Shown: piece by piece, positions 1 through 11,000 of the stretch
Layout of the letters: each line of letters begins with the position of its first letter
Numbering within the stretch: position 1 is the first letter of the stretch
From: Tumebacillus sp. BK434
GTDB taxonomy: Bacteria > Bacillota > Bacilli > Tumebacillales > Tumebacillaceae
Direction of reading: 5' to 3'
DNA: 64,000 bases
Assembly (NCBI RefSeq): GCF_004340785.1
Contig: NZ_SLXS01000001.1
Coordinates: forward strand, 620,001 to 684,000
Notes under the pieces: model-generated
Databases searched by the model: none
Told to the model about the DNA's origin: nothing
Seen by the model: the letters and a program-made list of their open reading frames with translations, nothing else
Made by a program: the position numbers and the translations under genes

Positions 1-1
1 C

Positions 2-1369
2 TCCAACTCCGTGCTCGTTCCGGCGTGGGCGAACTGGGAGCACTTCCGCGAGCTGGAGCAAAAGGGCCTGATGATGTACGGCCAGATGACCGCCGGCTCC
101 TGGATCTACATCGGTACCCAAGGCATCCTGCAAGGCACCTATGAGACGTTTGCCGAAGCGGGCCGCCAGCAGACGGGCGGGACGCTCAAAGGCACTCTGA
201 CCCTGACCGCGGGCCTCGGCGGCATGGGCGGCGCGCAGCCGCTGGCCGTGACGATGAACGAAGGCGTCGTCATCGCCGTCGAGATCGACCCGACCCGCAT
301 CGAACGCCGCATCCAGCACCGCTACTGCGACGTGATGGCGACCACGCTCGACGAAGCGCTGGAACTGGCGAACGCCGCGAAAGCGGAAGGCCGCCCGCTG
401 TCGATCGGACTGCTTGGCAACGCGGCTGAGATCTACCCGGAATTTGTGCGCCGCGGCATCAAGCCGGATTTTGTCACCGACCAGACGTCGGCGCATGACC
501 CGCTGAACGGCTACGTCCCGGCCGGCTACACGCTGGAAGAGGCGGAAGCGCTCCGCAAGTCCGACCCGGACAAATTGATCGCGCTGGCGAAGCAAAGCAT
601 GGCGGTGCACGTCCAAGCGATGCTCGATCTGCAAAAGCTCGGCTGCACCGTGTTCGACTACGGCAACAACATCCGCCAAGTGGCGTTCGATGAAGGCGTG
701 AAAGACGCGTTTAACTTCCCGGGCTTCGTGCCGGCTTACATCCGCCCGCTGTTCTGCGAAGGCAAAGGCCCGTTCCGCTGGGCGGCGCTGTCCGGCGATC
801 CGGAAGACATCAAGAAGACGGACGAACTGATTCTCAAGCTGTTCCCGGAAAATGACCACCTGCGCCGCTGGATCACCATGGCGGGCGAGAAGATCGCCTT
901 CCAAGGTCTGCCGGCCCGCATCTGCTGGCTCGGCTATGGCGAGCGCGCGAAGTTCGGCCTCGCGATCAATGAGATGGTCAAAAACGGCGAGCTGAAAGCG
1001 CCGATCGTCATCGGCCGCGACCACCTCGACTGCGGTTCGGTCGCATCCCCGAACCGCGAGACGGAAGCGATGAAGGACGGCTCCGACGCTGTCGGCGACT
1101 GGGCGATCCTCAATGCGCTGATCAACACTTCCGCAGGCGCCTCCTGGGTATCCGTGCACCACGGCGGCGGTGTCGGCATGGGCTACTCGCTGCACGCAGG
1201 CATGGTCGTCGTCGCGGACGGCACCGACGCGGCGGCGGAACGCTTGCAGGCGGTCCTGACCTCCGACCCGGGCATGGGCGTCATTCGGCACGTGGACGCA
1301 GGCTATGACGAGGCGATCGAAACGGCAGAAGCACACGGCATCCGCATCCCGATGCACGCACAGGACTAA
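2..1369 (+). CDS. hutU: Urocanate hydratase, 5' end outside window
   Basis: Urocanase converts urocanate to 4-imidazolone-5-propionate in cytosolic histidine breakdown. The reading frame is open to the left edge, and the visible 455 codons match the part of the family that starts at [11 protein letters not shown]. Roughly the first 100 residues of a usual 550-residue protein are therefore missing. The NAD-binding glycine stretch [13 protein letters not shown] and the RDHLDCGS segment with its conserved cysteine are both present. hutI follows after about 30 bases and hutG follows hutI directly, which is the expected hut operon order. hutH presumably lies to the left, but that cannot be seen. 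Confidence 0.96.
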   Translation, partial: SNSVLVPAWANWEHFRELEQKGLMMYGQMTAGSWIYIGTQGILQGTYETFAEAGRQQTGGTLKGTLTLTAGLGGMGGAQPLAVTMNEGVVIAVEIDPTRIERRIQHRYCDVMATTLDEALELANAAKAEGRPLSIGLLGNAAEIYPEFVRRGIKPDFVTDQTSAHDPLNGYVPAGYTLEEAEALRKSDPDKLIALAKQSMAVHVQAMLDLQKLGCTVFDYGNNIRQVAFDEGVKDAFNFPGFVPAYIRPLFCEGKGPFRWAALSGDPEDIKKTDELILKLFPENDHLRRWITMAGEKIAFQGLPARICWLGYGERAKFGLAINEMVKNGELKAPIVIGRDHLDCGSVASPNRETEAMKDGSDAVGDWAILNALINTSAGASWVSVHHGGGVGMGYSLHAGMVVVADGTDAAAERLQAVLTSDPGMGVIRHVDAGYDEAIETAEAHGIRIPMHAQD

Positions 1370-1402
1370 TTCCACAAGCAGCACAGAGCGAGGAGGATGA
1401 GC

Positions 1403-2695
1403 ATGGAACAATTGGATCTGCTGGTCAAAGGCATCGGGCGGCTGGTGACGCCGCAAGGCGTTGCCCCGCGCTTTGGCCGGGAAATGAATGAAGTGACCGA
1501 GATCGAGAACGCGGCAGTGGCGATTCACGAAGGCCGGTTCGTCCTGATCGGCACGGAAGCGGACGTGCTGGAGCAACTGACAGGCACCGTCATCCAAGAG
1601 ACGATCGACGTCGGCGGACGGCTCGTCACGCCGGGTCTCGTCGATCCGCACACACACCTCGTGCACGGCGGCTCGCGTGAACATGAGCTGGCGTTGAAGC
1701 GCTCCGGCGTGCCGTACCTGGAGATCCTCGCCCAAGGCGGCGGGATTCTCTCCACGGTCAAAGCCACCCGCGCAGCTTCCGAAGAAGAGCTGTACATCAA
1801 GGCGCGCAAGAGCCTCAATGAGATGCTGCTCAACGGCGTGACCACCGTCGAAGCGAAAAGTGGCTACGGCTTGACCACCGCAGATGAGCTGAAGCAGCTG
1901 CGCGTTGCGAAACGCCTGCATGACACCCATCCGGTCGACATCGTCTCGACCTTCATGGGCGGGCATGCGGTGCCGCCGGAGTACAAAGGCCGCACCGACG
2001 AGTATGTCGACCTGATCGTAAGTGAGATGCTGCCGAAAGTGGCGGACGAGTTCCTCGCCGAATTCTGCGACGTCTTCTGCGAACACGGCGTGTTCACCGT
2101 CGAGCAGTCCCGGCGCATCTTGATGGAAGGCAAGCGCAACGGCCTGATGCCGAAAATCCACGCCGACGAGATCGAACCGCTCGGCGGCGCACAGCTGGCC
2201 GGGGAGATCGGCGCGATTTCGGCCGAACATCTGCTGGCGGCGACAGACGAAGGCTTGCAGGAGATGGCCGACAACGGCGTGGCGCCGGTGCTCTTGCCGG
2301 GCACGTCGTTCAATCTCGGCCTGCAAAACCACGCCCGCGCCCGCGACATGATCGACAAATACAACTTGCCGGTCGCGCTGTCCACCGACTACAATCCGGG
2401 CTCCTGCCCGACCGAGTCGATCCAACTGATCATCATGCTGGCGTCGCTGAACTTGAAGATGACGCCGGAGGAGATCCTGACCGCCTGCACGCTCAATGCG
2501 GCCAACGCGCTGGGCCGCTCGACCGACATCGGCTCCGTTGAGCAGGGCAAGCGCGCCGACCTGGCGATTTTCGACGCGCCGAACATTCAGTACCTGCCGT
2601 ACCATTTCGGCATCAACCACACGTTTGGCGTGATCAAAAACGGCCAAGTCGCCGTCTGGGACCGCCAGATCGTCAGCAGCGGGGAGGAGAAGTAG
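1403..2695 (+). CDS. hutI: Imidazolonepropionase
   Basis: This is a cytosolic metal-dependent amidohydrolase that opens the ring of 4-imidazolone-5-propionate to formiminoglutamate, the third step of histidine degradation. Metal ligands are visible as HTH in DPHTHLVHGG, the histidine of KIHADE, and the aspartate of LSTDYNPGS. The length of 430 residues is normal. An ATG at 1397 touches the Shine-Dalgarno AGGAGG (1391-1396) with no spacer, whereas the ATG at 1403 is six bases away, so 1403 is the likelier start. The stop codon abuts the hutG start. Confidence 0.96.
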   Translation: MEQLDLLVKGIGRLVTPQGVAPRFGREMNEVTEIENAAVAIHEGRFVLIGTEADVLEQLTGTVIQETIDVGGRLVTPGLVDPHTHLVHGGSREHELALKRSGVPYLEILAQGGGILSTVKATRAASEEELYIKARKSLNEMLLNGVTTVEAKSGYGLTTADELKQLRVAKRLHDTHPVDIVSTFMGGHAVPPEYKGRTDEYVDLIVSEMLPKVADEFLAEFCDVFCEHGVFTVEQSRRILMEGKRNGLMPKIHADEIEPLGGAQLAGEIGAISAEHLLAATDEGLQEMADNGVAPVLLPGTSFNLGLQNHARARDMIDKYNLPVALSTDYNPGSCPTESIQLIIMLASLNLKMTPEEILTACTLNAANALGRSTDIGSVEQGKRADLAIFDAPNIQYLPYHFGINHTFGVIKNGQVAVWDRQIVSSGEEK

Positions 2696-3667
2696 ATGAG
2701 CCAGCCTATCCCGCATTTGAAAACGCCCGATGCGGCAGCCTTCCGCGACCAGATGGAAACGAAAGTCGCCCGCTGGATCGGCCAGTGGGACGGAACGGAA
2801 GAGCTGGTCGCCGGCGTGATCGGCATCCCGCTCTCCAAACCGTCGATCTCCGTCTCCGGTGCCTCGACGACGCCGGCTGCGATCCGCACGGCGTTCAAAT
2901 CGTTCACCACCTACTCGCTGGAGTACGGCGTCGACCTGCAGACCCTGGCTGTCCGCGACTTGGGCGACATCGCGATGCATGTGACCGACAACGCCGAATC
3001 ACACCGCCGGATCGAGGAAAGTCTGCGGGCGCTGTACCAGCAGCAGCCCGATCTGATCCCGATCATCTTTGGCGGCGACCATTCGATCACCTGTCCGTCG
3101 ATGAAGGCGTTCGTCGACCGCCATCCGGGGAAAAAGGTGGGCATCATCCATTTTGACGCCCACCATGACGTGCGCAACTTCGAAGACGGCGGCGTTTCGA
3201 ACGGCACTCCGTTCCGCGGCATCTTGGAGTCGGGCATCGTGAGCGGGAAAAACATCGTGCAGATCGGCATTCGCGGTTTTATGAACTCGAAGCCGTACCA
3301 CGACTATGTGACCGGACACGGCGTCACCGTCTTTACAGCGCGCGATGTGCATCGCCAAGGGATGGAGGCGATTCTGAACCAAGCGCTGGAGATCGCCGGG
3401 GACGGCACCGATGTGCTGTACGTCAGTTTTGATGTCGATGTGATCGACCAGGCTTTTGCGCCGGGCTGTCCGGCGATTGGCACGGGCGGCATGAACCCGT
3501 GGGACGCGATGGATGCGCTGCATCGTCTCGGCACACTGCCGCAAGTGCAAGGGCTTGATTTCGTTTGCATCGACCCGACCGTCGATGTGCGCAATGTGAC
3601 GTCGCGCCTGGCGGTGCAATTTATGCTGACTTTCCTTGCGGGCGTTGCTGCTCGTCCCGTTCGCTAG
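2696..3667 (+). CDS. hutG: Formimidoylglutamase
   Basis: This is an arginase/agmatinase-fold manganese enzyme that hydrolyses N-formimidoyl-glutamate to glutamate and formamide, ending the hut pathway. The metal-binding segments GGDHSITCP, HFDAHHDVR and SFDVDVID are intact. It is 323 residues long, the usual family length. The ATG at 2696 follows the hutI stop directly, with GGGGAGGA seven bases upstream inside hutI, so the two are probably co-translated. No clear terminator follows before the MFS gene. Confidence 0.95.
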   Translation: MSQPIPHLKTPDAAAFRDQMETKVARWIGQWDGTEELVAGVIGIPLSKPSISVSGASTTPAAIRTAFKSFTTYSLEYGVDLQTLAVRDLGDIAMHVTDNAESHRRIEESLRALYQQQPDLIPIIFGGDHSITCPSMKAFVDRHPGKKVGIIHFDAHHDVRNFEDGGVSNGTPFRGILESGIVSGKNIVQIGIRGFMNSKPYHDYVTGHGVTVFTARDVHRQGMEAILNQALEIAGDGTDVLYVSFDVDVIDQAFAPGCPAIGTGGMNPWDAMDALHRLGTLPQVQGLDFVCIDPTVDVRNVTSRLAVQFMLTFLAGVAARPVR

Positions 3668-3736
3668 ACAGAACGATCACCAAACGCTATTCTAAGATAT
3701 GGAAAGATAAGCTGCAGTGAGGGGAGTGGGAAGAAC

Positions 3737-4984
3737 GTGGCTGATACAGCAAGTTTCTTCCGCAACCGATTCGTACAAGTGATCGTGTTGTCTGGATTGT
3801 TTTTGCAAATCGGCATTTGGGTGCGCAACTTTGCGATCTTGTTGTTCGTAATGGATCAGACCGGAGGCGACGAGAAGGCTGTCTCGTTGATCTCGGTCGC
3901 CGAGTTTGCGCCGATCTTCATCTTTTCGTTCATCGGCGGCGCGTTTGCCGACCGCTGGCGACCGAAGCGGACGATGGTGTGGTCCGACCTGCTCAGCGCC
4001 TTGTCGGTGTTTGCGGTGATGGCGACGCTGATGACCGGCCTTTGGCAGGCGATCTTTTTCGCCACGCTGGTCTCGGCGATCTTGTCGCAGTTCTCGCAGC
4101 CGTCGATGCTGAAGCTGTTTAAGCAGCATGTGCCGGAGCAGCAGATGCAGATGGGCATGGCGATGTTTCAAACGATGATGTCGATCTTTATGATCATCGG
4201 GCCGTTTCTCGGCACGCTGGTCTACCAGAACTTCGGCATCAACGTCTCGATCGGGATCATGGGCATCGCATTCCTGCTGTCGGCAGGGGTATTGACGTTC
4301 ATCCCGGCCGACAAAAAAGAAGTGGTCGAGAACAAAGGGACCTCGATCTTCACCGAGATGAAGGAAGGCTTCCGCTACGTGATGGCCAAACCGGTGCTGA
4401 AAATCCTCGGCGGCAACTTTGCGGCAGCAGGGTTGGCGCTGGGCATCATGCAGCCGCTGACGATCTTCCTCGTCACGGAGAATCTGGGGATGCCGAAAGA
4501 AAATGTGCAATGGCTGATGATGACCAACGGCGTGGCGATGCTGCTCGGCGGCGGTCTGGTCATGGGGATCTCGAAAAAAGTGCCGCCGCATGCGCTGCTC
4601 GTCATCGGGATGGTCGCAGTGACGATCGCGACGGCGGTCACCGGCTTGTCGACCTACTTCCCGCTGACGCTCGGCTCGCAGTTCTTTGCCGGACTGTTCC
4701 TGCCGTGCATTCACATCGGGATCAACACGATCATGCTCAAGACGACCGAGTCGGAATTTATCGGTCGTGCCAACGGGATTCTGAACCCGCTGTTCATGGG
4801 GATGATGGTAGTGACGATGAGTATCGCCGGCTGGCTGAAAGTGACGTTCTCGCTGACCACAGCGTTCGAAATCGCGGCCGGGCTGTTCTTTATCGGCATC
4901 CTGCTGGCGTTGCCGCTCTTTAAGATGAATCTTCAACTCAAAGACGAACCGGCAAACGTTGCAAAACCTGCCGAGCAGGTGTAA
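3737..4984 (+). CDS. MFS exporter (MFS_3/EntS-like)
   Basis: This 415-residue polytopic inner-membrane protein of the major facilitator superfamily resembles the EntS / macrolide-efflux group. It has about 12 hydrophobic segments and the family cytoplasmic loop GGAFADRWRPKRTMVW after helix 2. A GTG start follows GGGGAGTGGG. It lies between hutG and the first NRPS gene and is closed by its own terminator. Export of the NRPS product is an inference from position, because its substrate cannot be read from sequence. A second exporter of the same general type follows the other NRPS. Confidence 0.85.
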   Translation: MADTASFFRNRFVQVIVLSGLFLQIGIWVRNFAILLFVMDQTGGDEKAVSLISVAEFAPIFIFSFIGGAFADRWRPKRTMVWSDLLSALSVFAVMATLMTGLWQAIFFATLVSAILSQFSQPSMLKLFKQHVPEQQMQMGMAMFQTMMSIFMIIGPFLGTLVYQNFGINVSIGIMGIAFLLSAGVLTFIPADKKEVVENKGTSIFTEMKEGFRYVMAKPVLKILGGNFAAAGLALGIMQPLTIFLVTENLGMPKENVQWLMMTNGVAMLLGGGLVMGISKKVPPHALLVIGMVAVTIATAVTGLSTYFPLTLGSQFFAGLFLPCIHIGINTIMLKTTESEFIGRANGILNPLFMGMMVVTMSIAGWLKVTFSLTTAFEIAAGLFFIGILLALPLFKMNLQLKDEPANVAKPAEQV

Positions 4985-5003
4985 CACCAAATACATGATT
5001 TAC

Positions 5004-5037
5004 AAAAGCCATCAGGATTGCCCTGATGGCTTTTTAT
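5004..5037 (+). terminator. Rho-independent terminator after MFS gene
   Basis: An inverted repeat AAAGCCATCAGG/CCTGATGGCTTT with a short loop is followed by a T-rich run. It separates the MFS transcript from the NRPS that starts about 60 bases later. Confidence 0.9.
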
Positions 5038-5099
5038 TTTAGTTATTTATTGTTATTATAAAGTAAGAGTTACCAGTGTTAGAGGAGGTCGCGGCTTCG

Positions 5100-8000
5100 A
5101 TGAGCGAACGTTGCATCTATCAACTTTTTGAAGAACAAGCAGTGCGGACGCCCGACCGCGTTGCGGTGGTGAGCGGCGGCGAGTCGCTGACGTACCGCGA
5201 ACTGAACCGTCTGGCCAACCGTCTGGCGGCGGATTTGCGTTCCAACGGCGTTGCATCTGAACAATTGGTCGGGATCTGTACCGACCGTTCGGTCTGGATG
5301 ATGGTCGGGTTGCTGGGCATTTGGAAAGCGGGCGGCGCGTATGTTCCGCTCGATCCGTCGTATCCGGCGGAGCGCCTGGCGCACATCATGAGCATGGCCG
5401 ATGTGCAAGTGCTGGTGACGCAGCAGGCACTGCAAGACGTGCTGCCCGCTCATCAGGCGGAACGCGTTTGGCTGGACGACCTGCGGGAAGAGCTGCCGAC
5501 GGGAATTTCAGAAAATTGGGATGAAAATGCGGGTGGTTCTGCGCATGCAGACGCTTTGGCGTATGTGATCTTCACATCCGGCTCGACCGGCAAGCCCAAA
5601 GGTGTCGCGGTGGAACACCGCTCTGTCTATTACTTATTGGAAGTGTTTGCTGACGTGATGAAGCTGGGTGCGGACGATGTGCAATTGTCTCTCGCTTCAT
5701 TTGCGTTCGATATGTCGGTGTTGGAACTGTACCTGCCGTTGACGCTGGGCGCCCGCTTGATTCTCGGCGAGCGCGGCCTGGCCGGGGACGGCGCGGGACT
5801 GCGCCGCTTGCTGGAGGAACAGCAGGTGACGATGCTGCAGGCGACGCCGGTCACGTGGCATCTGCTGCTCGATGCGGGCTGGGGAGGCACGCCGGAGATG
5901 CGCGTGGTCACAGGCGGGGAAGCTTTGCCTGCACCGCTGGCGCAGCGGCTGCTTGCGACCGATGCCCAGATTTGGAATGCGTACGGCCCGACCGAGTGCA
6001 CGGTGTGGGCGACTTTGCAGCGCGTGGAGGCGGCAGAGCGGGCTCATGTGATCGGGAAGGCGCTGCCGGGGACGGCTGTGTATGTGTTGGATCACGAGCT
6101 GCAGCCGGTCTCCCCAGGTGAGTCCGGCGAGCTTTTCATCGGCGGCGGGCAAGTGGCGCGCGGGTATCACGGAGCGCCCGATTTGACAGTGGAGCGTTTT
6201 TTGCCCGATCGGTTTTCTGCGGAGGAGGGGGCGCGGATGTACCGCACCGGCGACTTGGTGGAACTGTTGCCGGACGGATCGCTGGCTTTTGTCGGGCGTG
6301 CCGATGATCAGGTGAAGATTCGCGGGTACCGCGTGGAGCTGGGCGAGATCGAGCGCGTGCTGGAAACGTCACCGCTCGTGCGTCAGGCGGCGGCGGTGCT
6401 GCGCGAGGAGGTGCCGGGCGAGCAGCGTCTGGTCGCGTACGTGGTGCCGGAGCGCGGGACGGTGTGCGCGGCGGCCGATCTGCGGGCGGTGGCGGCAGAA
6501 CGGCTGCCGGAGTATATGGTGCCGTCGCGCTATGTGCTGCTCGACGCGCTCCCGTTGACGCCAAACGGCAAGGTGGACCGCAAAGGGTTGCCCGCGCCGG
6601 AACAAGGACGCCCGGAGCTGTCGGCCGGATATGTGGCGCCGACGACCCCGCTGGAGCTGGCTGTGGTGCAGGTCTGGGAGGAAGTGCTGGGGTTCGCGCC
6701 GGTCGGGATGCAGGATCGTTTCGGGGAGCTGGGCGTGCATTCGCTGCAAGCGACGCAGGCGGCCGCCCGGATTCGCGAGCGGCTGGGCGCTGAGCTGACG
6801 GTGCGCGACCTGTTTGCGGCGGAGACGGTGGAGGATGTGGCGCGCTTGGCGGCGGAGCGGTCCGGGCGTGAGGTTGTTCACCCGCTGCAGCCGATGCCGA
6901 AAGGGGAATGCGGGACGGCCGGCGTGTCATTCGCCCAGCAGCGCTTGTGGTTCCTCGACCGGCTGCAGCCGAACAGCGCGGCGTATAATATCCCGGTGGC
7001 GATCGAACTGCTGGGACGGCTGGAAGTGCAGGCGCTGCAGGCAGGCTTGACGGAGATCGTGCGCCGTCATGAGACGCTGCGCACCGTGTTTGCGGAAGTG
7101 GATGGCGAGCCGCTGCAGGTGATTGTGGACCCGATGCCGGTCGTTCTGCAAGTTGAGCAGCTGGACCGGGAGCAGGCGGACTTGGAGACGGAACGGGAGG
7201 CGGGCATGCCCTTTGATCTGGCGGCAGGTCCGCTGTTCCGGGCACGGCTGCTTCGCGTGACCGATGAGGAGCATGTGCTGCTGCTGACGATGCACCATAT
7301 CATTTCGGACGGCTGGTCGCAGGGGATTTTATATGCGGAGCTGGCGGCTTGGTACCGCTTCTTCACAGGCGCGACGGCAGAACGGCCGGCGGAGCTTGGT
7401 GTGCAGTATGCCGACTACGCGGCGTGGCAGCGGGTGCGGATGGCTGGCGAGCGGCTGGACGGGCAGGTGGCGTATTGGAAGGAAAAGCTGGGCGGAACGC
7501 TGCCCCTGTCGCAATTGCCGACCGACCGCCCGCGTCCGGCACAGCCGTCGCAGCGCGGGAAGCTAAAGACGTTCCGCTTGGAGCAGGAGCTGCTCGAACG
7601 CTTGCAGGCGTTGTCCCGACGCGAAGGGGTGACGCTGTACATGACGCTGTTGGCGGCGTTTCAGACGCTGCTGCACCGCTATTCGGGCGAGACGGACATC
7701 ATCGTCGGCTCACCGGTGGCGGGGCGCAATCATCCGGCGGTGGAGCGGCTGGTCGGCTTTTTTGTCAACACGCTGGTCTTGCGCACCGATCTGCAGGGGA
7801 ATCCGCCGTTTACGGAGCTGTTGCAGCGGGTGCGCGTGACGGCGCTGGAAGCGCTGGCGCATGGCGACGTGCCGTTTGAGCGCCTCGTCGAGGAGCTGCA
7901 GCCGGAGCGGAGCCCGGGTATTTCACCGCTCTGCCAGGTGGTGTTTGCGCTGCAAAATGTGCCGATGGCAGAATTGGAGCTGCCAGGGCTGAACGCGACG

Positions 8001-11000
8001 GTCACAGAGCTGGACAGCGGGACGGCGAAGTTTGATCTGACGGTGATGATGACCGAACAACCGGACGGGCTGTTGGCGCAGGTGGAATACAGCACGGAGC
8101 TGTTCGAGGAAGCGACGATCGACCGGCTGATGGCGCATTTCCGCGTGCTGCTGCATGGGATCGCGCAGGAGCCGGAGCGGGCGATCGGCGCGTTGCCGCT
8201 GTTGACGGACAAGGAGCGCGAGCAGGTGCTGTTCGGCTGGAATAAGACACAGGTGGAATTTGATGAGGAGCTGCTGTTGCACCAGCTGTTTGAGGCACAG
8301 GCGAATCGCACGCCGGATGCGGTGGCTGCGGTCTATGGGGAGCAGCAGCTCACCTATCGGGAGCTGGAGGAGCAGGCGAACCGTCTGGCACATCGGCTGA
8401 TCGAGCTGGGAACGGGGCCGGATGTGGCGGTTGGCGTTTGTTTGGAGCGCTCGCTGGAGCTGGTGGTCGCGCTGATCGGGATCTTGAAGGCGGGCGGGGC
8501 GTATGTGCCGCTCGATACGGATGCGCCGACGGCGAGGATTGAGCAGATTTTGACAGATGCAAAAGCGCCGGTCTGTTTGATCCAGAGCCGGTTACGGGAG
8601 AAGATGCCAGCGGCTGGTGTGGTGTATCTGGAGCTGGATCTGGCGGAGACGCTGCACGGCTGTCCGGATCACCCGCCCGTTTCGGCTGTGACGTCCGAAC
8701 ATCTGGTGTCGATCTATTATACGTCCGGCTCGACGGGCAAGCCGAAAGGGGTCTGCTCGACGCACAAGGGCTGGGTGAACCGGATGCTGTGGATGCAGCG
8801 GCACTATCGGCTGCAAGCGGGCGAAACCGTGTTGCAAAAGACGACGCTGACGTTTGATGATGCGGCTTGCGAGTTTTATTGGCCGCTGCTGGCCGGCGGT
8901 CGGATCGCGTTGCTGGAGCCGGGGCTGCATAAAGATCCGCGGGCGATTTTGGATGCGGCGATCGAGTATCAGGCGGCGTTCCTCACGTTTGTGCCGAGCA
9001 TGTTGGCGCTGTTCGTGGACGCGGTGACGGAAGCAGACCGCGTACAGTTGAAAGCGCTGCGGCACGTGGGCTCGTCCGGGGAAGCGCTGCGCTCCGACTT
9101 GGTGCGTGCGTTTCAGGAGAAGTTGGGCTGCCTCCTGCACAACACGTGGGGGGCGACGGAGGTGTCGATCGACTCGACGGTGCACACCTGCACAGAAGAG
9201 GATGCGCGGGAAACGGAGATCGTGTCGGTGGGACGTCCCCTCGATAACAACCGCTGCTACGTGCTGGATGGACAGCTGCAGCCGGTGCCGGTCGGGGTGC
9301 CGGGCGACTTGTATCTGGCCGGGATCGGGCTGGCACGCGGGTATTTGAATGACCCGGAGAAGACGGCGGCAGCGTTTGTGGCCGATCCGTTTGTGCCGGG
9401 CGAGCGGATGTACAAGACGGGCGACCGCGGATATTTCCGCCGCGATGGCCGGATCATGTTCCTCGGCCGCCTCGATGACCAGATCAAGGTGCGGGGACAG
9501 CGCGTGGAGGTCGGGGAGATCGAAGCGGTGTTGGCGGCGCATCCGGGTCTGGAACAGTCGTCGGTGAAGGCGTTTAAAGGCAGCGACGGGTATCGTCTGG
9601 CCGCTTATTGTGTGCCGCGCGCCGGGCAGGAGGACGACGTGACGCCGGAAGCGCTGCGGGCGTTTATGGGCGAACGTTTGCCGGAGTATATGGTGCCGTG
9701 GCGGTTTGTGAAGATGGAAGGTGCGTTGCCGACGACAGTTTCTGGGAAGATCGATCGCAAGGCGCTGCCCGATCCGGGGGAGGAGCGGCCAGACTTGCAT
9801 GTCGGGTTTGCAGCGCCAGAGACGGAGCTGCAGCGGGCAATAGCGGAGCTGTGGCAGGAACTGTTGAAGGTGAAGGAAGTTGGGATTTATGACAACTTCT
9901 TTGATCTGGGCGGCCACTCGCTGACGGCGACGCGGATCTTGTCGCGGATCAACCGGAAACTGGAGGTGCACGTGCCGCTGAAGGTGCTGTTTGAGGCGCC
10001 GACGGTGGCAGGCTTGGCGGAGTATGTGCAGAATCTGCACGGCCGCGGGGAACAACGCACTCCTGTTGCGATTGAACGCTTGGGCGGCCAGGGGGAGCAT
10101 GAGCTGTCTCATGCGCAGAAGCGGTTCTGGTTTCAGTATTTGATGGAACCGCTGAATGCATGCGGCGGGGTGAGTGCGAAGCGGATCGACGGTCCGCTCG
10201 ATGCACAGCGGTTCTTGAGGGCTTATGCGGCGCTGTGCGAGCGGCACAGCATCATGCGGGCGACGTTTGCGGAGCGCGACGGGCTGCCGGTGCAGGTGCT
10301 GCAGCAGACCTTGGAGCAGCCGATTGTGTATACGGATACTATGGAGTTGCCGGAGGAAGAGCGCTGGAAGGCGCTGGCTGAGGCGGTCAGACGGGAACAG
10401 GAAACACCGTTTCATCTGCGGGAAGAGACGGCGTTCCGCGCCGGGCTGTATAAGATGGCGGAGCAGGAGCATCTGCTGGTGATCACGCTGCATCCGATCG
10501 CGTATGACAGTTGGTCGGAAGCGGTGTTTATGCAGGATCTGAGCACGCTGTATCAGGAGAAGCCGATGGCTCCGGCGGTGCAATATACAGATTATGCGGC
10601 GTGGCAGAACCGGCTGCTCGGCAACCGGGAGCTGGAGGAGCAGCGGGCGTATTGGGCGAAACGGCTGCAGGAGGATGTTGGCGCGCCTGCTCTTCCCTAT
10701 GATTTTGCTGCTCCGCCAGCAGCGCCGGAAACGGAGTTTCTGCGGAATTGGAAACTTGATGCGGAGTTGACAGGGAAACTGCGTGAGCTGGCAGCAGCTC
10801 AAGGCACGACGATGTATGTGCTGCTCTTGGCCGGCTATAAGATCTGGCTGTCGCTGGTTTCTCGTCAGGAGCAGGTCACGGTGTGTGCGCCGCTGTCGGG
10901 GCGCAGTCATCCGGATTTGGAAGGCGTGCTTGGCGTGCTGGTGAATCCGGTGGCGATGCGGACAGACTTTTCGGGCAATCCGAGCGGGCTGCAGGCGATT

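Noticed and set aside
3692-4996. 434-codon leftward open frame across the MFS gene
   Set aside because: It consists of charged low-complexity sequence (HDHRDRQ-type) and runs through a terminator. The rightward MFS protein explains the region.
5700-6010. Tryptophan as substrate of the first A domain in the two-module NRPS
   Set aside because: The by-eye code DMLVVGAVWK shares six positions with a Trp code, but it is also related to the Gly-like second A domain of the other NRPS. The evidence is too weak to choose.
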